DNA of 49,164 nt from Geopseudomonas sagittaria. GTDB lineage: Bacteria; Pseudomonadota; Gammaproteobacteria; Pseudomonadales; Pseudomonadaceae. The notes under the pieces are model-generated. The model made no database searches. It had not been told where the DNA came from and saw nothing but the letters and a program-made list of their open reading frames with translations. Positions 16,702 through 32,654 of the stretch are shown piece after piece (position 1 is the first letter of the stretch; every line of letters begins with the position of its first letter). The stretch is from positions 1 through 49,164 of the forward strand of contig NZ_FOXM01000021.1 in NCBI RefSeq assembly GCF_900115715.1, given 5' to 3'. The translations under genes were made by a program, and so were the position numbers.

Positions 16702-17466
16702 CTAGACGGCGGCGCAGATCAGCTTGATGCCACGCGCCAGGATCTGTTCGCGTGCCTCGGGCTCGAGGCGCGCATCGGTAATCAGAGTGTGGATGCTGCT
16801 CCACGGCAGTTCCAGATTGGGCATGCGCCGGCCGAGCTTGTCAGCCTCGGCCATGACGATCACTTCGCGGGCCACCTCAGCCATGACCCTCGACAGGCCC
16901 AGCAGTTCATTGAAGGTGGTGGTGCCGCGCGTCAGGTCGATGCCGTCGGCGCCGATGAACAACTGGTCGAAGTCGTAGGAGCGCAGCACCTGCTCGGCGA
17001 CCTGGCCCTGGAACGACTCGGAATGCGGGTCCCAGGTGCCGCCGGTCATCAGCAGCACCGGCTCCTGCTCCAGCTCGCGCAGGGCGTTGGCCACGTTCAG
17101 CGAGTTGGTCATCACCAGCAGGCCAGGACGACGGTCGAGCTCGGGGATCAGCGCGGCGGTGGTGCTGCCGCTGTCGATGATGATCCGCGCATGCTCGCGG
17201 ATACAGGCCGCCGCGGCGCGGGCGATGGCCTGCTTGTATGGCGACACCGGCTGGCTCGGCTCGGCGACCAGCTCGTGGGGCATCGGCAGCGCGCCGCCGT
17301 AGCGACGCAGCAGCAGGCCGTTGCTCTCCAGCGCGGCCAGATCCTTGCGGATGGTCACTTCCGAGGTCTCGAAGTGGCGGGCCAGCGCGTCCACGTGCAC
17401 CTCACCCTGCTCGGCGAGCAGGGTGAGGATGGCGTGGCGGCGCTGCGGTGTATTGCGTTTCGACAT
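16702..17466 (-). CDS. glmR: DeoR-family transcriptional regulator of amino-sugar metabolism
   Basis: 254-aa DeoR-type regulator. The N-terminal winged helix-turn-helix contains [24 protein letters not shown] (about residues 24-47), followed by [11 protein letters not shown]. The C-terminal sugar-phosphate sensor domain has [11 protein letters not shown] and [12 protein letters not shown]. Its place directly in front of glmS matches Pseudomonas glmR, which responds to glucosamine-6-phosphate and affects cell-wall precursor supply. The role is inferred from family and position. The upstream gap is full of DnaA-box-like sequences. The Shine-Dalgarno is weak (TTAGG close to the ATG). Confidence 0.88.
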   Translation of the reverse strand: MSKRNTPQRRHAILTLLAEQGEVHVDALARHFETSEVTIRKDLAALESNGLLLRRYGGALPMPHELVAEPSQPVSPYKQAIARAAAACIREHARIIIDSGSTTAALIPELDRRPGLLVMTNSLNVANALRELEQEPVLLMTGGTWDPHSESFQGQVAEQVLRSYDFDQLFIGADGIDLTRGTTTFNELLGLSRVMAEVAREVIVMAEADKLGRRMPNLELPWSSIHTLITDARLEPEAREQILARGIKLICAAV

Positions 17467-17534
17467 GCCTAAGTTTCGATTCGTAACTTAACAGGTGTGA
17501 ATCAAAACTCAGGAAGGCATGAACGTCAAGTGTC

Positions 17535-17742
17535 TGTGGATAGAACTATCCACAGATCGATGATCGGCAAGCAAAGAGCAGCCGGGGAAGCACTGTGGAT
17601 AGTAAAGACTGCCGCAGCGTCATTTTTGTCCACAGGCCGAATCGCCGCTCAACCTGGATCGCCTGTGGAAAACCCTGCCGCCGGGTTTTCCACAGGCGGT
17701 AAAGCACACCGTGCACGATGCGCCCCGCGACAGTTATCCACA
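17535..17742. other. DnaA-box cluster in the glmU-glmR gap
   Basis: Within the 316-base gap there are seven 9-mers matching TTATCCACA with at most one mismatch. They are at 17535-17543, 17546-17554, 17594-17602, 17626-17634, 17664-17672, 17686-17694 and 17734-17742 (the last perfect). The first two are arms of an inverted repeat TCTGTGGATAG-aa-CTATCCACAGA. Boxes five and six lie in a 15-base perfect stem with a 7-base loop (17661-17697). There is no coding content. It could titrate DnaA, regulate glmR, or act as a secondary origin; the sequence alone does not decide. Confidence 0.75.
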
Positions 17743-17782
17743 TTGCGCAGGGGCGTCATGCACACCGACCGGCCGGCGTGGC

Positions 17783-19150
17783 TCAGGCCTTGGGCTTCTT
17801 CACCGGGCGCTGCCAGCCGTCGATGTTGCGCTGGCGCGCACGACCGACCGCCAGGGTGCTGGCCGGCACTGCGCTGGTGATCACCGAGCCGGCGGCGGTG
17901 GTAGCACCGTCGCCGATGGTGACCGGCGCCACCAGCGAGTTGTTGGTGCCGATGAAGGCATCCTCACCAATGACGGTACGATGCTTGTTGGCACCGTCGT
18001 AGTTGCAGGTGATGGTGCCGGCGCCGATGTTGCTCAGTGCACCGATCTCGGCATCGCCCAGGTAGGCCAGGTGGCCGGCCTTGGCGCCCTCGCCGAGCAC
18101 CGCGTTCTTCAGCTCGACGAAGTTGCCGACGTGCGCCTTGGCGCCCAGCACGCTGCCCGGACGCAGGCGGGCGAACGGTCCGCAATCGGCGCCCGCGCCC
18201 AGTTCGGCACCTTCCAGATGGCTGTTGGCCTTGACCACCGCGCCGCGGCGCAGGGTGCTGTCGCGAATCACGCAGTTGGGGCCGATCTGCACATCGTCTT
18301 CGATGATCACCTTGCCTTCGAGGATCACGTTGATGTCGATCAGCACGTCGCGGCCGACCGTCACCTCGCCACGCACGTCGAAGCGCGCCGGATCCCGCAG
18401 GGTCACGCCCTGGGCCATCAGCCGGCGGGCCGCGCGCTGCTGGTAGTGGCGCTCCAGCTGCGACAGCTGCAGGCGGTCGTTGGCGCCCTGCACCTCCATG
18501 GCGTCTTGCGGCTGGGCGGTGGCCACGCTGAGGCCGTCGGCCACCGCCATGGCGATCACGTCGGTCAGGTAGTACTCGCCCTGGGCGTTGCTGTTGGACA
18601 GCCGGCCCATCCACTCGGCCATGTGCGCGCCGGGCATGGCGAGGATGCCGGTGTTGCCCTCGCGGATCGCCAGCTGCTCGGGACTGGCATCCTTCTGCTC
18701 GACGATGGCGGCCACCCGGCGTTCCGCGTCACGGATGATGCGCCCGTAGCCGGTGGGATCGGCCAGTTCGACGGTGAGCAGGGCCAGCTGCGCCGGGCCG
18801 GCGTGGGCCAGCAGGCGTTCGAGGGTGGGCGCCTCGATCAGCGGCACGTCGCCATACAGCACCAGCACCTGCTCGGCACTGATGAACGGCAGGGCCTGGG
18901 CCACCGCGTGGCCGGTGCCGAGCTGCTGCTCCTGGAGAACGAAATTCAGGTCGGCGGCGGCCAGGCGCTCACGCACCGCTTCGGCGCCATGGCCGATGAC
19001 CACATGGATGCGCTGCGGGTTCAGCGCCCGGGCGGTGTCGATGACATGGCCCAGCATGGACTTGCCGGCGACCGGATGCAGGACCTTGGGCAGCGCCGAA
19101 CGCATGCGGGTGCCCTGGCCGGCGGCGAGGATGACGACTTCCAGACTCAT
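17783..19150 (-). CDS. glmU: Bifunctional GlcNAc-1-P uridyltransferase / GlcN-1-P acetyltransferase
   Basis: 455-aa cytosolic enzyme that acetylates glucosamine-1-phosphate and then couples it to UTP, giving UDP-GlcNAc. The N-terminal nucleotidyltransferase signature is [18 protein letters not shown] (about residues 8-25). The C-terminal left-handed beta-helix shows hexapeptide repeats, for example from [10 protein letters not shown] onward. The frame is open to 19339, but ATG 19150 ([11 protein letters not shown]) fits the family start. It sits between the atp operon terminator and glmR-glmS, all on the minus strand, so amino-sugar synthesis genes are grouped. Confidence 0.96.
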   Translation of the reverse strand: MSLEVVILAAGQGTRMRSALPKVLHPVAGKSMLGHVIDTARALNPQRIHVVIGHGAEAVRERLAAADLNFVLQEQQLGTGHAVAQALPFISAEQVLVLYGDVPLIEAPTLERLLAHAGPAQLALLTVELADPTGYGRIIRDAERRVAAIVEQKDASPEQLAIREGNTGILAMPGAHMAEWMGRLSNSNAQGEYYLTDVIAMAVADGLSVATAQPQDAMEVQGANDRLQLSQLERHYQQRAARRLMAQGVTLRDPARFDVRGEVTVGRDVLIDINVILEGKVIIEDDVQIGPNCVIRDSTLRRGAVVKANSHLEGAELGAGADCGPFARLRPGSVLGAKAHVGNFVELKNAVLGEGAKAGHLAYLGDAEIGALSNIGAGTITCNYDGANKHRTVIGEDAFIGTNNSLVAPVTIGDGATTAAGSVITSAVPASTLAVGRARQRNIDGWQRPVKKPKA

Positions 19151-19174
19151 GACGTGATTTTCTCCATGAAAAGA

Positions 19175-19200
19175 AAAGGGGTAGCCGAAGCTACCCCTTT
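19175..19200 (-). terminator. atp operon terminator
   Basis: Minus strand: an 11-base perfect stem AAAGGGGTAGC / GCTACCCCTTT with tetraloop TTCG is followed by a T-rich TCTTTTC. The loop and stem are classic. It lies 33 bases after the atpC stop and 24 bases before glmU. Confidence 0.92.
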
Positions 19201-19232
19201 CATATACCTCAGGCGACCGGCCGCAATGCGGA

Positions 19233-19667
19233 TCAGTGCGCCGAACCACCGAACTTCTTGCGCAGTTCCTGAATGGTCCGCAGCTGTGCGACAGCTTCGG
19301 CCAGACGCGCGGAAGCGGTGGAGTAGTCGAACTCGGCACTCTTCTCGTTGAGCGCCTTCTCGGCCGCCTTGCGGGCTTCGAGAGCCGCTGCTTCGTCGAG
19401 GTCGGCAGCGCGGATCGCGGTGTCGGCGAGGACCTTCACCATGTTCGGCTGCACTTCGATGAAACCGCCGGAGATGTAGTACACCTCCTGCCCGCCACCC
19501 TGCTTGATCACCCGCACCGGACCCGGCTTGAGATCGGTCAGCAGCGGGGCGTGGCCCGGCAGAACACCGATATCGCCCATGTTGCCGTGGGCGACGACCA
19601 TTTCCACCAGCCCCGAGAACAGCTCTTCTTCCGCACTGACGATGTCGCAGTGGACTGTCATAGCCAT
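19233..19667 (-). CDS. atpC: F1Fo ATP synthase epsilon subunit
   Basis: 144 aa. Subunit of the F1 central stalk that couples rotation and can inhibit ATP hydrolysis. An N-terminal beta-sandwich ([15 protein letters not shown] ... [19 protein letters not shown]) is followed by a C-terminal helical hairpin. The start is placed at ATG 19667 ([10 protein letters not shown]), which has GAGG seven bases upstream; an upstream in-frame GTG is less well placed. Last gene of the atp operon. Confidence 0.95.
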   Translation of the reverse strand: MAMTVHCDIVSAEEELFSGLVEMVVAHGNMGDIGVLPGHAPLLTDLKPGPVRVIKQGGGQEVYYISGGFIEVQPNMVKVLADTAIRAADLDEAAALEARKAAEKALNEKSAEFDYSTASARLAEAVAQLRTIQELRKKFGGSAH

Positions 19668-19743
19668 ATTCACGCCTCGGTAAGCAGGCGACGCTACCGG
19701 GGTAGCCGCCGCCTGGTCGAGCGCCCGCTAGCGGGCGCGCCAG

Positions 19744-22018
<2,275 letters not shown>

Positions 22019-22068
22019 GTGACACCTTTCGGGTTAGCAGGCGGGAGCCTTGCGGCTCCCGCTGCGGC

Positions 22069-23613
<1,545 letters not shown>

Positions 23614-23628
23614 GCCATGCCCCTCAAA

Positions 23629-24165
23629 TCAGGATTTCAACGCTTCGGCCAACTGGTTCAGTTTGCCGCGGACCGAACCGTCGATAACCAGGTCACCCGC
23701 ACGAATGATCAAACCGCCGATAAGGGCGGGATTGACGACCGGGGTAGGCTGGACGGTACGATCTAGCCGCTTCGACAAGGCGGCAGCCAGAGTTTGGAGT
23801 TGTTCGGCGCTCAGTTCGTGAGCCGTTTCGACCTCGACCTCGATCGAACGCTCGGCTTCCGCCTTGAGCAGCTCGAACTGGTCGCGCACGGTCGGCAGCA
23901 GCTCCAGGCGATCGTTTTCACCCAGTGCCGCCACGAAGTTGCGGAACGACTCGTCGATGCTTTCAGCGCACAGCTGAACCAGAACCCCGGCCTTGCGGTC
24001 GTGGGTCAGGGCCGGGTTATGCAGCTGGGCGATGACTTCGGGAGACTCCACGAAGGCGGCGCTCAGAGCCAGCATGTTCGACCAGGCATCGGTTTGTTTG
24101 GCGGCGGAAGCGAACTCGAAAGCGGCTTTCGCATAAGGCCGAGCAAGCGTATTGATAGTTGCCAT
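23629..24165 (-). CDS. atpH: F1Fo ATP synthase delta subunit
   Basis: 178 aa, the stator subunit linking F1 to the b subunits. The family start is seen in ATINTLARPYAKAAFEFA, with the C-terminal PALIGGLIIRAGDLVIDGSV segment. It lies 12 bases after atpF in standard operon order. Confidence 0.96.
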   Translation of the reverse strand: MATINTLARPYAKAAFEFASAAKQTDAWSNMLALSAAFVESPEVIAQLHNPALTHDRKAGVLVQLCAESIDESFRNFVAALGENDRLELLPTVRDQFELLKAEAERSIEVEVETAHELSAEQLQTLAAALSKRLDRTVQPTPVVNPALIGGLIIRAGDLVIDGSVRGKLNQLAEALKS

Positions 24166-24177
24166 CGCTCGCCTCGC

Positions 24178-24648
24178 TTAGAGTTGGGAGGCCAGTTTTG
24201 CGACCAGATCGTTGTGTGCCTTGGCGTCCACGGAGGACTCCAGGATCTTCTCGGCACCAGCGACGGCGAGAGCCGCTACCTGGGCGCGCAGTTGATCCTT
24301 GGCGCGATTCACTTCAACCTCGATTTCGGCCTTGGCGGCGACAAGCAGACGCTCGCCTTCGCTACGGGCCTGCTGCTTGGATTCCTCGACGATCGCGTTG
24401 GCGGTCTTGCTCGCCTTGTCGAGAATCTCGGCAGCCTGCTCCTTGGTTTCACGGAGCGTCTGGGCAGCTTTTTCCTGGGCCAGTTGCAGGTCGCGCTGGG
24501 CACGGCCGGCGGCATCCAGACCTTCGGCAATTTTCTTCTGGCGGGCTTGCATGGCAGCCGTGATCGGCGGCCACACAAACTTCATGGTGAACCAGACGAA
24601 AATAGCGAAGGAAATCGTTTGACCGAACAGCGTCAAGTTAATGTTCAC
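24178..24648 (-). CDS. atpF: F1Fo ATP synthase b subunit
   Basis: 156 aa. One N-terminal membrane helix ([29 protein letters not shown]) is followed by a long charged alpha-helix forming the peripheral stalk dimer. Length equals the usual b subunit. The 103-base gap upstream to atpE (24649-24751) shows no gene. Confidence 0.96.
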   Translation of the reverse strand: MNINLTLFGQTISFAIFVWFTMKFVWPPITAAMQARQKKIAEGLDAAGRAQRDLQLAQEKAAQTLRETKEQAAEILDKASKTANAIVEESKQQARSEGERLLVAAKAEIEVEVNRAKDQLRAQVAALAVAGAEKILESSVDAKAHNDLVAKLASQL

Positions 24649-24751
24649 AGCGATTTACCTCGTGCTATCTCGTGGGTCCGGGTAGTCAGAGCCTCGGCAG
24701 GCCGGACTGCGCGCTGGCGCAGACCGGCCAAAAATCCGCGGATGCCTGAAC

Positions 24752-24997
<246 letters not shown>

Positions 24998-25044
24998 TTA
25001 AAGGTTAAGGTTTCGTGGTTAAGACTAGGGTTGGTTCCACTGAC

Positions 25045-25878
<834 letters not shown>

Positions 25879-26277
25879 CTAATGCTTTGGAAAGCCTTTC
25901 ACCAGCAGGAGGGAACATGCGGAGGTGCCTAGCACCAGTCCGTAGCCGACAAACAGCGCCGCCACGTTCAACCGCTCCACTCCTGCAAACACCAGCGCAA
26001 ACAACGCTGCCGTCAGAATCAGTTTGCCCATCTCGCCCGACCAGAAGGACTGGACGATGGCGTCGACCGAACGCGCTCCGAAGTAACGAAACGCTTTGTA
26101 CGTGAAGTACAGGTTCGGCACCAGCGCTATCATGCCGCCGAGCAGCGTGGAGTATCCGGCAACCGGACCCTTCCACAGCCAACCGACTGTAGCAGCCAGC
26201 ACAGCCACCGCCAGCTGCGTCAGCAGCAACGGAAACACCGCCAGGCGATGCAGGGGGGTCTTGTTGCGAATTTTCAC
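25879..26277 (-). CDS. atpI: ATP synthase protein I
   Basis: 132 aa with four hydrophobic segments, for example LLLTQLAVAVLAATVGWLW and LVFAGVERLNVAALFVGYGLVLG. It is the first gene of the atp operon. AtpI proteins are thought to help c-ring assembly or magnesium uptake. Assigned from position, size and topology; the sequence itself is poorly conserved in the family. Confidence 0.88.
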   Translation of the reverse strand: MKIRNKTPLHRLAVFPLLLTQLAVAVLAATVGWLWKGPVAGYSTLLGGMIALVPNLYFTYKAFRYFGARSVDAIVQSFWSGEMGKLILTAALFALVFAGVERLNVAALFVGYGLVLGTSACSLLLVKGFPKH

Positions 26278-26348
26278 CGCGTTGCCCCGCTTCCGTGTTG
26301 CTGGACCGTCTGCAGCGCAGACTCTATGCCGGCAAAAATTGCGCCGGG

Positions 26349-26377
26349 AGTATAGGGGGGTAAATTCCCCCGTTCAA
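26349..26377 (-). promoter_or_regulatory. atp operon sigma70 promoter
   Basis: Minus strand: -35 TTGAAC (26372-26377), 17-base spacer, -10 TATACT (26349-26354), about 70 bases upstream of atpI. The spacer itself is a near palindrome, GGGGGAATTTACCCCC. Strong match and sensible position. Confidence 0.82.
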
Positions 26378-26422
26378 CTGTCAGGTAGTCAAAAATAGCC
26401 ATTCGCTACATGTCCGCATATG

Positions 26423-27292
26423 TCAGCGGATATGCGCCAGCACGCCCTGCAACTCATCCAGCGAGCTGTAGCGGATCACCAGCTGGCCCTTGCCCTTGTC
26501 GCCGTGGCGGATCTGCACCGCCGCGCCAAGGCGCTCGGCCAGGCGCTGCTCGAGGCGGGCGATGTCCGGATCGGCCTTGACCGCGACTGCTTCGGGCTTG
26601 CCGCTCAGCCACTGGCGAACCAGCGCTTCGGTCTGCCGAACGGTGAGGCCGCGCGCGACAACATGTCGCGCCCCTTCCACCTGCTGCGCGGCCGGCAAGC
26701 CGAGCAGCGCACGGGCGTGGCCCATCTCCAGATCGCCATGGGCCAGCAGGGTCTTTACTTCATCCGGCAGGGCAATGAGACGCAGCAGGTTGGCAATGGT
26801 CACACGCGATTTGCCCACCGCGTCGGCGACCTGTTGCTGGGTCAGCTGGAAATCCTGCTGCAGGCGCTGCAGGGCGACGGCTTCCTCGATCGGATTGAGG
26901 TCCTCGCGCTGGATGTTCTCGATCAGCGCCATGGCGATCGCCGCCTCGTCGCTGACCTCGCGGACCAGCGCCGGGATGCGCTCCAGGCCGGCCAGCTGGC
27001 TGGCCCGCCAGCGCCGTTCGCCGGCGATGATCTCGTAGCGCTCGCCATCGATCGGACGCACCACGATCGGCTGCATCAGGCCCTGGCGGCGGATCGACTG
27101 CGCCAGCTCCTCGAGCGCCTGCGGATTCATGTCGCGGCGCGGCTGGTACTTGCCGCGCTGCAGCAGGTCGAGCGGCAGCTGCTGCAGCTCCTGGCGATCG
27201 ACCTTGGCCGCCTGCTCCTGCAGAGCGCTGACGCTGGTGCCGCCGAGCAGGGCGTCCAGGCCGCGACCGAGACCGCGTTTCTTCACAGCCAT
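26423..27292 (-). CDS. parB: Chromosome partitioning protein ParB
   Basis: 289-aa parS-binding CTPase clamp that nucleates the segregation complex near oriC. The start MAVKKRGLGRGLDALLGG is typical. The CTP-binding/ParB box contains IIAGERRWRASQLAGL, and the central helix-turn-helix (about residues 125-150) is LTQQQVADAVGKSRVTIANLLRL. The C-terminal dimerisation part is present. Four parS sites lie in this window. It follows parA by 10 bases. Confidence 0.97.
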   Translation of the reverse strand: MAVKKRGLGRGLDALLGGTSVSALQEQAAKVDRQELQQLPLDLLQRGKYQPRRDMNPQALEELAQSIRRQGLMQPIVVRPIDGERYEIIAGERRWRASQLAGLERIPALVREVSDEAAIAMALIENIQREDLNPIEEAVALQRLQQDFQLTQQQVADAVGKSRVTIANLLRLIALPDEVKTLLAHGDLEMGHARALLGLPAAQQVEGARHVVARGLTVRQTEALVRQWLSGKPEAVAVKADPDIARLEQRLAERLGAAVQIRHGDKGKGQLVIRYSSLDELQGVLAHIR

Positions 27293-27302
27293 GTGCTACT
27301 CC

Positions 27303-28091
27303 TCAAGCGGTGACGGCGCGCTTGACGCGGCGCTGACGGGTGACCAGTTCCCTGGCCAGTTCCAGGTAGGCCCTGGCCCCGCGCGAGGCCTTGTCGTAGA
27401 CCAGCGCCGGCATGCCGTGGCTGGGTGCCTCGGCCAGGCGCACGTTGCGCGGGATGGTGGTTTCGTAGAGGGTCTCGCCGAAGTGCGCCTGCAGCTGCGC
27501 GGTGACCTCGTTGGTCAGGCCGATGCGCGCGTCGTACATGGTGCGCAGGATGCCCTCGATGCGCAGGCTCGGATTGAGCAGCTGGCCGATGCGCTGGATG
27601 CTGTTGACCAGGTCGGACAGCCCTTCCAGTGCGTAGTACTCGCACTGCATGGGGATGATCACCCCGTCGGCGGCGACCAGCGCGTTGATGGTCAGCATCG
27701 ACAGCGCCGGCGGGCAGTCGATCAGGATGAAGTCGTAGTTGTCGCGGATCGGCGCCAGCGCCTGGCGCAGGCGCTGCTCCTTGTTCGGCAGGTCGAGCAG
27801 GGTGACCTCGGCGGCGGTGAGGTCGCGGTTGGCCGGCAGCAGCTGGTAGCCGCCGTGCTCGGAACTCTGCATGGCCTGGGCCAGGTCGCAGTTGCCGACC
27901 AGCACGTCGTAGACCGAATGCTCGAGATTGAGCTTGTCCACGCCGCTGCCGGTGGTGGCGTTGCCCTGCGGATCGAGGTCGATCAGCAGCACACGGCGCT
28001 GGGTGGCCACCAGCGAGGCGGCCAGGTTGACGCAACTGGTGGTCTTGCCCACCCCGCCCTTCTGATTGGCGATCGCAAATACTTTAGCCAT
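27303..28091 (-). CDS. parA: Chromosome partitioning ATPase ParA
   Basis: 262-aa MinD/ParA-type ATPase that moves ParB-parS complexes. It starts MAKVFAIANQKGGVGKTT, so the deviant Walker A motif (KGGVGKTT) begins at residue 11. Walker B-like FILIDCPPALSMLT is present. The frame is open far upstream through rsmG, but ATG 28091 places the P-loop as usual. It lies 17 bases after rsmG; mnmG-rsmG-parA-parB form one likely transcript. Confidence 0.97.
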   Translation of the reverse strand: MAKVFAIANQKGGVGKTTSCVNLAASLVATQRRVLLIDLDPQGNATTGSGVDKLNLEHSVYDVLVGNCDLAQAMQSSEHGGYQLLPANRDLTAAEVTLLDLPNKEQRLRQALAPIRDNYDFILIDCPPALSMLTINALVAADGVIIPMQCEYYALEGLSDLVNSIQRIGQLLNPSLRIEGILRTMYDARIGLTNEVTAQLQAHFGETLYETTIPRNVRLAEAPSHGMPALVYDKASRGARAYLELARELVTRQRRVKRAVTA

Positions 28092-28108
28092 GCTCGGCAG
28101 TCTCTCCC

Positions 28109-28755
28109 TTAGGCGCTGCGGCGCAGTATCAGCAGATGGCGCTGGCCCTGGCAACCGGGCACCTGCAGCACATGTTCGGCTTCGACGCGAAAGTCCGCCG
28201 GCAACGCGGCGAGTTCGTCGTGTGGATATTGGCCCTTCATCGCCAGCCAGCGGGTCTCGGCGTCGCCCAGATGGCGGGTCCAGTGGGCGAAATCCGCCAG
28301 CGAGCTGAACGCCCGCGACACTATGCCGGCAAACGGCTGCGCCGGTTGGAAGTTTTCCACCCGGCTGTGGACAACTTCCAGGTTGGCCAGCTTGAGTTCC
28401 AGCTTGACCTGGGTCTGGAAGCGGGTCTTCTTGCCGTTGGAATCCAGGGTGGTGAAGCGCCGCTCGGGGAACAGGATGGCCAGCGGGATGCCCGGCATGC
28501 CGCCGCCGCTGCCGACGTCCAGCCAGCTGTCGCCGCCCGCGCGGACGAACGGCACCAGGCTCAGGCTGTCGAGCAGGTGGCGCGACACCATCTCGTCGGG
28601 ATTGCGCACGGCGGTGAGGTTGTAGGCCTGGTTCCACTTGATCAGCAGGGCCAGGTAGGCGAGCAGCTGTTGCTGCTGCAGGTCGTTCAGCTCGACACCG
28701 AGCTGGGCGGCGCCGCGCGCCAGTTCGGCGGCGTGGGCCGGGGTCACGGCGGACA

Positions 28756-28756
<1 letters not shown>
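28109..28756 (-). CDS. rsmG: 16S rRNA (guanine527-N7)-methyltransferase
   Basis: 215 aa, methylates G527 of 16S rRNA using SAM. The SAM-binding motif [17 protein letters not shown] and the family segments [21 protein letters not shown] and VVHSRVENF are visible. Its ATG overlaps the mnmG stop by one base (TGATG), indicating translational coupling. Confidence 0.95.
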
Positions 28757-30648
<1,892 letters not shown>

Positions 30649-30726
30649 CACGCACCTCGTGCCTGTTTGGGAAGGGAATTCAGAGAGCCGCGCAGTATAG
30701 AGGCTTATCCGGGGTGAATGAAGCAG

Positions 30727-31034
30727 TGTGGACAAAAAATAGCCAGTCGGTCGGGGGATCGATCGGAATGCGTGATCAACAAGAAAAGAGAAAGAAGGAT
30801 TTTTTAAAGGCTTGTTTTAGAGCTTGTTATAGGTGTGCACAGTTTCTGTGGATAGTTTTATATAGCCCTTTAAAATCAATTAGTTATGCACTGAATAAGG
30901 CTGTATGCAAGCACCCGTGAGGGCTCTGGACAACCGGGTTGAGCCTGTGTGTGGACAAGTCATTTATCCACAGCCAGGCTTATCCACAGGCGGAACGCCG
31001 TCTTGTCTACGGAGCTTGTGATGAGTTGTCCACA
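30727..31034. other. Second origin-like region: AT-rich DNA with DnaA boxes between mnmG and mnmE
   Basis: The 560-base gap has no credible gene. It contains perfect DnaA boxes at 30964-30972 and 30980-30988. One-mismatch boxes are at 30727-30735, 30847-30855, 30950-30958 and 31026-31034. Between about 30770 and 30905 the DNA is markedly AT-rich (runs such as gattttttaaaggcttgtttt) against a GC-rich background, which resembles a DNA unwinding element. Pseudomonas chromosomes have been reported to carry DnaA-box regions near gidA (mnmG) as well as at dnaA. Whether this one fires is unknown. Confidence 0.72.
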
Positions 31035-31208
31035 GAGCTTATGCGCCGCGATTTTTGTGTGCACAACTGGGATGCGATGGTGACCAGGCGAAAACGCCGC
31101 GGGGTGCAGGCGCAACGAGGCTCGGGCCCGCTGCTGAAAGCGGGTCCGGGGAGGGGGGAAAGGCAATGGCCAGCCGCCGCGCGGGTCGACTGGCCGGGTG
31201 GCGCTCGG

Positions 31209-32576
31209 CTACTTGCCGATGCAGAAGCTGGAGAAGATCCGCCCGAGCAGGTCGTCGGGGGTGAAGGCGCCGGTGATCTCGCCGAGCGCCTGGTGGGCCA
31301 TGCGCAGGTCCTCGGCGAGCAGTTCGCCGGCGCCGAGCAGGGTCAGCTGCTGGCGGCCGTGGTCGAGGCAGGCGCCAGCCTGGCGCAGGGCGTCGAGGTG
31401 GCGGCGGCGGGCGCTGAAGCTGCTTTCGGTGGTCTGCTCGAAGCCCATGCAGGCCTTGAGATGCTCGCGCAGCAGGTCGAGGCCGGCCCCCTGGCGCGCC
31501 GACAGGCTGAGGGTGACGTGGCCATCGCTGCAGGTTTCCAGGCGCACCGCCTCGCCGGACAGGTCGGCCTTGTTGCGGATCAGGGTGACCCTGGCCGGGT
31601 CGGGACGCTGGTCGAGGAATTCCGGCCACAGGGCGAACGGATCGAGCGCCTCCGGCGCGGTGGCGTCGACCACCAGCAGCACGCGGTCGGCCTCGCCGAT
31701 GGCCTTGAGCGCGCGCTCGACGCCGATCCGTTCCACCTGATCCTCGGTGTCGCGCAGGCCGGCGGTGTCGACCACGTGCAGCGGCATGCCGTCGATGTGG
31801 ATATGTTCGCGCAGCACGTCGCGGGTGGTGCCGGCGATCTCGGTGACGATCGCCGCCTCGCGCCCGGCCAGGGCGTTGAGCAGGCTGGACTTGCCGGCAT
31901 TCGGCCGCCCGGCGATCACCACGGTCATGCCGTCGCGCAGCAGGGCGCCCTGCCCCGCCTCGCGCTGCACCGCCAGCAGTTCGCTGCGCACGCCGTCGAG
32001 CTGGCCGAGCACGTGGCCGTCGGCGAGAAAGTCGATCTCCTCCTCGGGGAAGTCGATGGCCGCCTCGACGTACATGCGCAGCTCGATCAGCCGGTCGGCC
32101 AGGCGCTGCACCTTGCGCGAGAACTCGCCCTGCAGCGAGCGCACGGCGTTGCGCGCTGCCTGTTCGCTGCTCGCCTCGATCAGGTCGGCGATCGCCTCGG
32201 CCTGGGCGAGGTCAAGCTTGTCGTTGAGGAAGGCGCGTTCGCTGAATTCGCCGGGGCGCGCCAGCCGCGCGCCCAGCTCCAGGCAGCGGCGCAGCAGCAT
32301 GTCGAGCACCACCGGGCCGCCGTGGCCCTGCAGCTCGAGCACGTCCTCGCCGGTGAACGAGTTCGGCCCGCGGAACAGCAGCAGCAGGCCTTGGTCGATC
32401 ACCTCGCCGTCGTCGGCGAAGAACGCGCAGTAGTAGGCGTGGCGCGGCTCGGGCTCGCGGCCGCTGAGGCTGATGGCGATGGCCCGCGCGCGCGGACCGG
32501 AAACGCGGACGATACCGACCCCGCCGCGACCCTGCGCGGTGGCGACTGCGGCGATGGTGTCACGGACGGATTGCAT
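31209..32576 (-). CDS. mnmE: tRNA modification GTPase MnmE
   Basis: 455-aa GTPase partner of MnmG. The N-terminal tetrahydrofolate-binding domain begins [20 protein letters not shown]. The central G domain has G1 [15 protein letters not shown]3 DTAGLRDT and G4 NKAD. The protein ends in the conserved CIGK, whose cysteine is functionally required. ATG 32576 fits the family start; the frame extends 12 codons further without support. It follows yidC in the same direction. Confidence 0.97.
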   Translation of the reverse strand: MQSVRDTIAAVATAQGRGGVGIVRVSGPRARAIAISLSGREPEPRHAYYCAFFADDGEVIDQGLLLLFRGPNSFTGEDVLELQGHGGPVVLDMLLRRCLELGARLARPGEFSERAFLNDKLDLAQAEAIADLIEASSEQAARNAVRSLQGEFSRKVQRLADRLIELRMYVEAAIDFPEEEIDFLADGHVLGQLDGVRSELLAVQREAGQGALLRDGMTVVIAGRPNAGKSSLLNALAGREAAIVTEIAGTTRDVLREHIHIDGMPLHVVDTAGLRDTEDQVERIGVERALKAIGEADRVLLVVDATAPEALDPFALWPEFLDQRPDPARVTLIRNKADLSGEAVRLETCSDGHVTLSLSARQGAGLDLLREHLKACMGFEQTTESSFSARRRHLDALRQAGACLDHGRQQLTLLGAGELLAEDLRMAHQALGEITGAFTPDDLLGRIFSSFCIGK

Positions 32577-32601
32577 GGCGGTCTCCGGATGGCGGATAGC
32601 A

Positions 32602-32624
32602 AGACGCCCCACAAGGGGGCGTCT
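32602..32624 (-). terminator. Stem-loop between yidC and mnmE
   Basis: A 9-base perfect stem AGACGCCCC / GGGGCGTCT with a 5-base loop lies in the 78-base yidC-mnmE gap. On the minus strand it is followed by TTGC, not a strong T run, so it may be a partial terminator or an RNA-stability structure. Confidence 0.55.
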
Positions 32625-32654
32625 GCACTCGGGGAATCACTCGCGGCAGCTGAT

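Noticed and set aside
17661-17697. Perfect 15-base inverted repeat as the glmU terminator
   Set aside because: No T run follows on the minus strand, and both arms contain DnaA-type boxes, so it fits better as a protein-binding palindrome.
30714-30920. 68-codon open frame on the plus strand in the mnmG-mnmE gap
   Set aside because: It runs through AT-rich DNA with DnaA boxes, has no Shine-Dalgarno and no recognisable family, and its composition reflects the AT-rich origin-like DNA rather than the codon use of neighbours.
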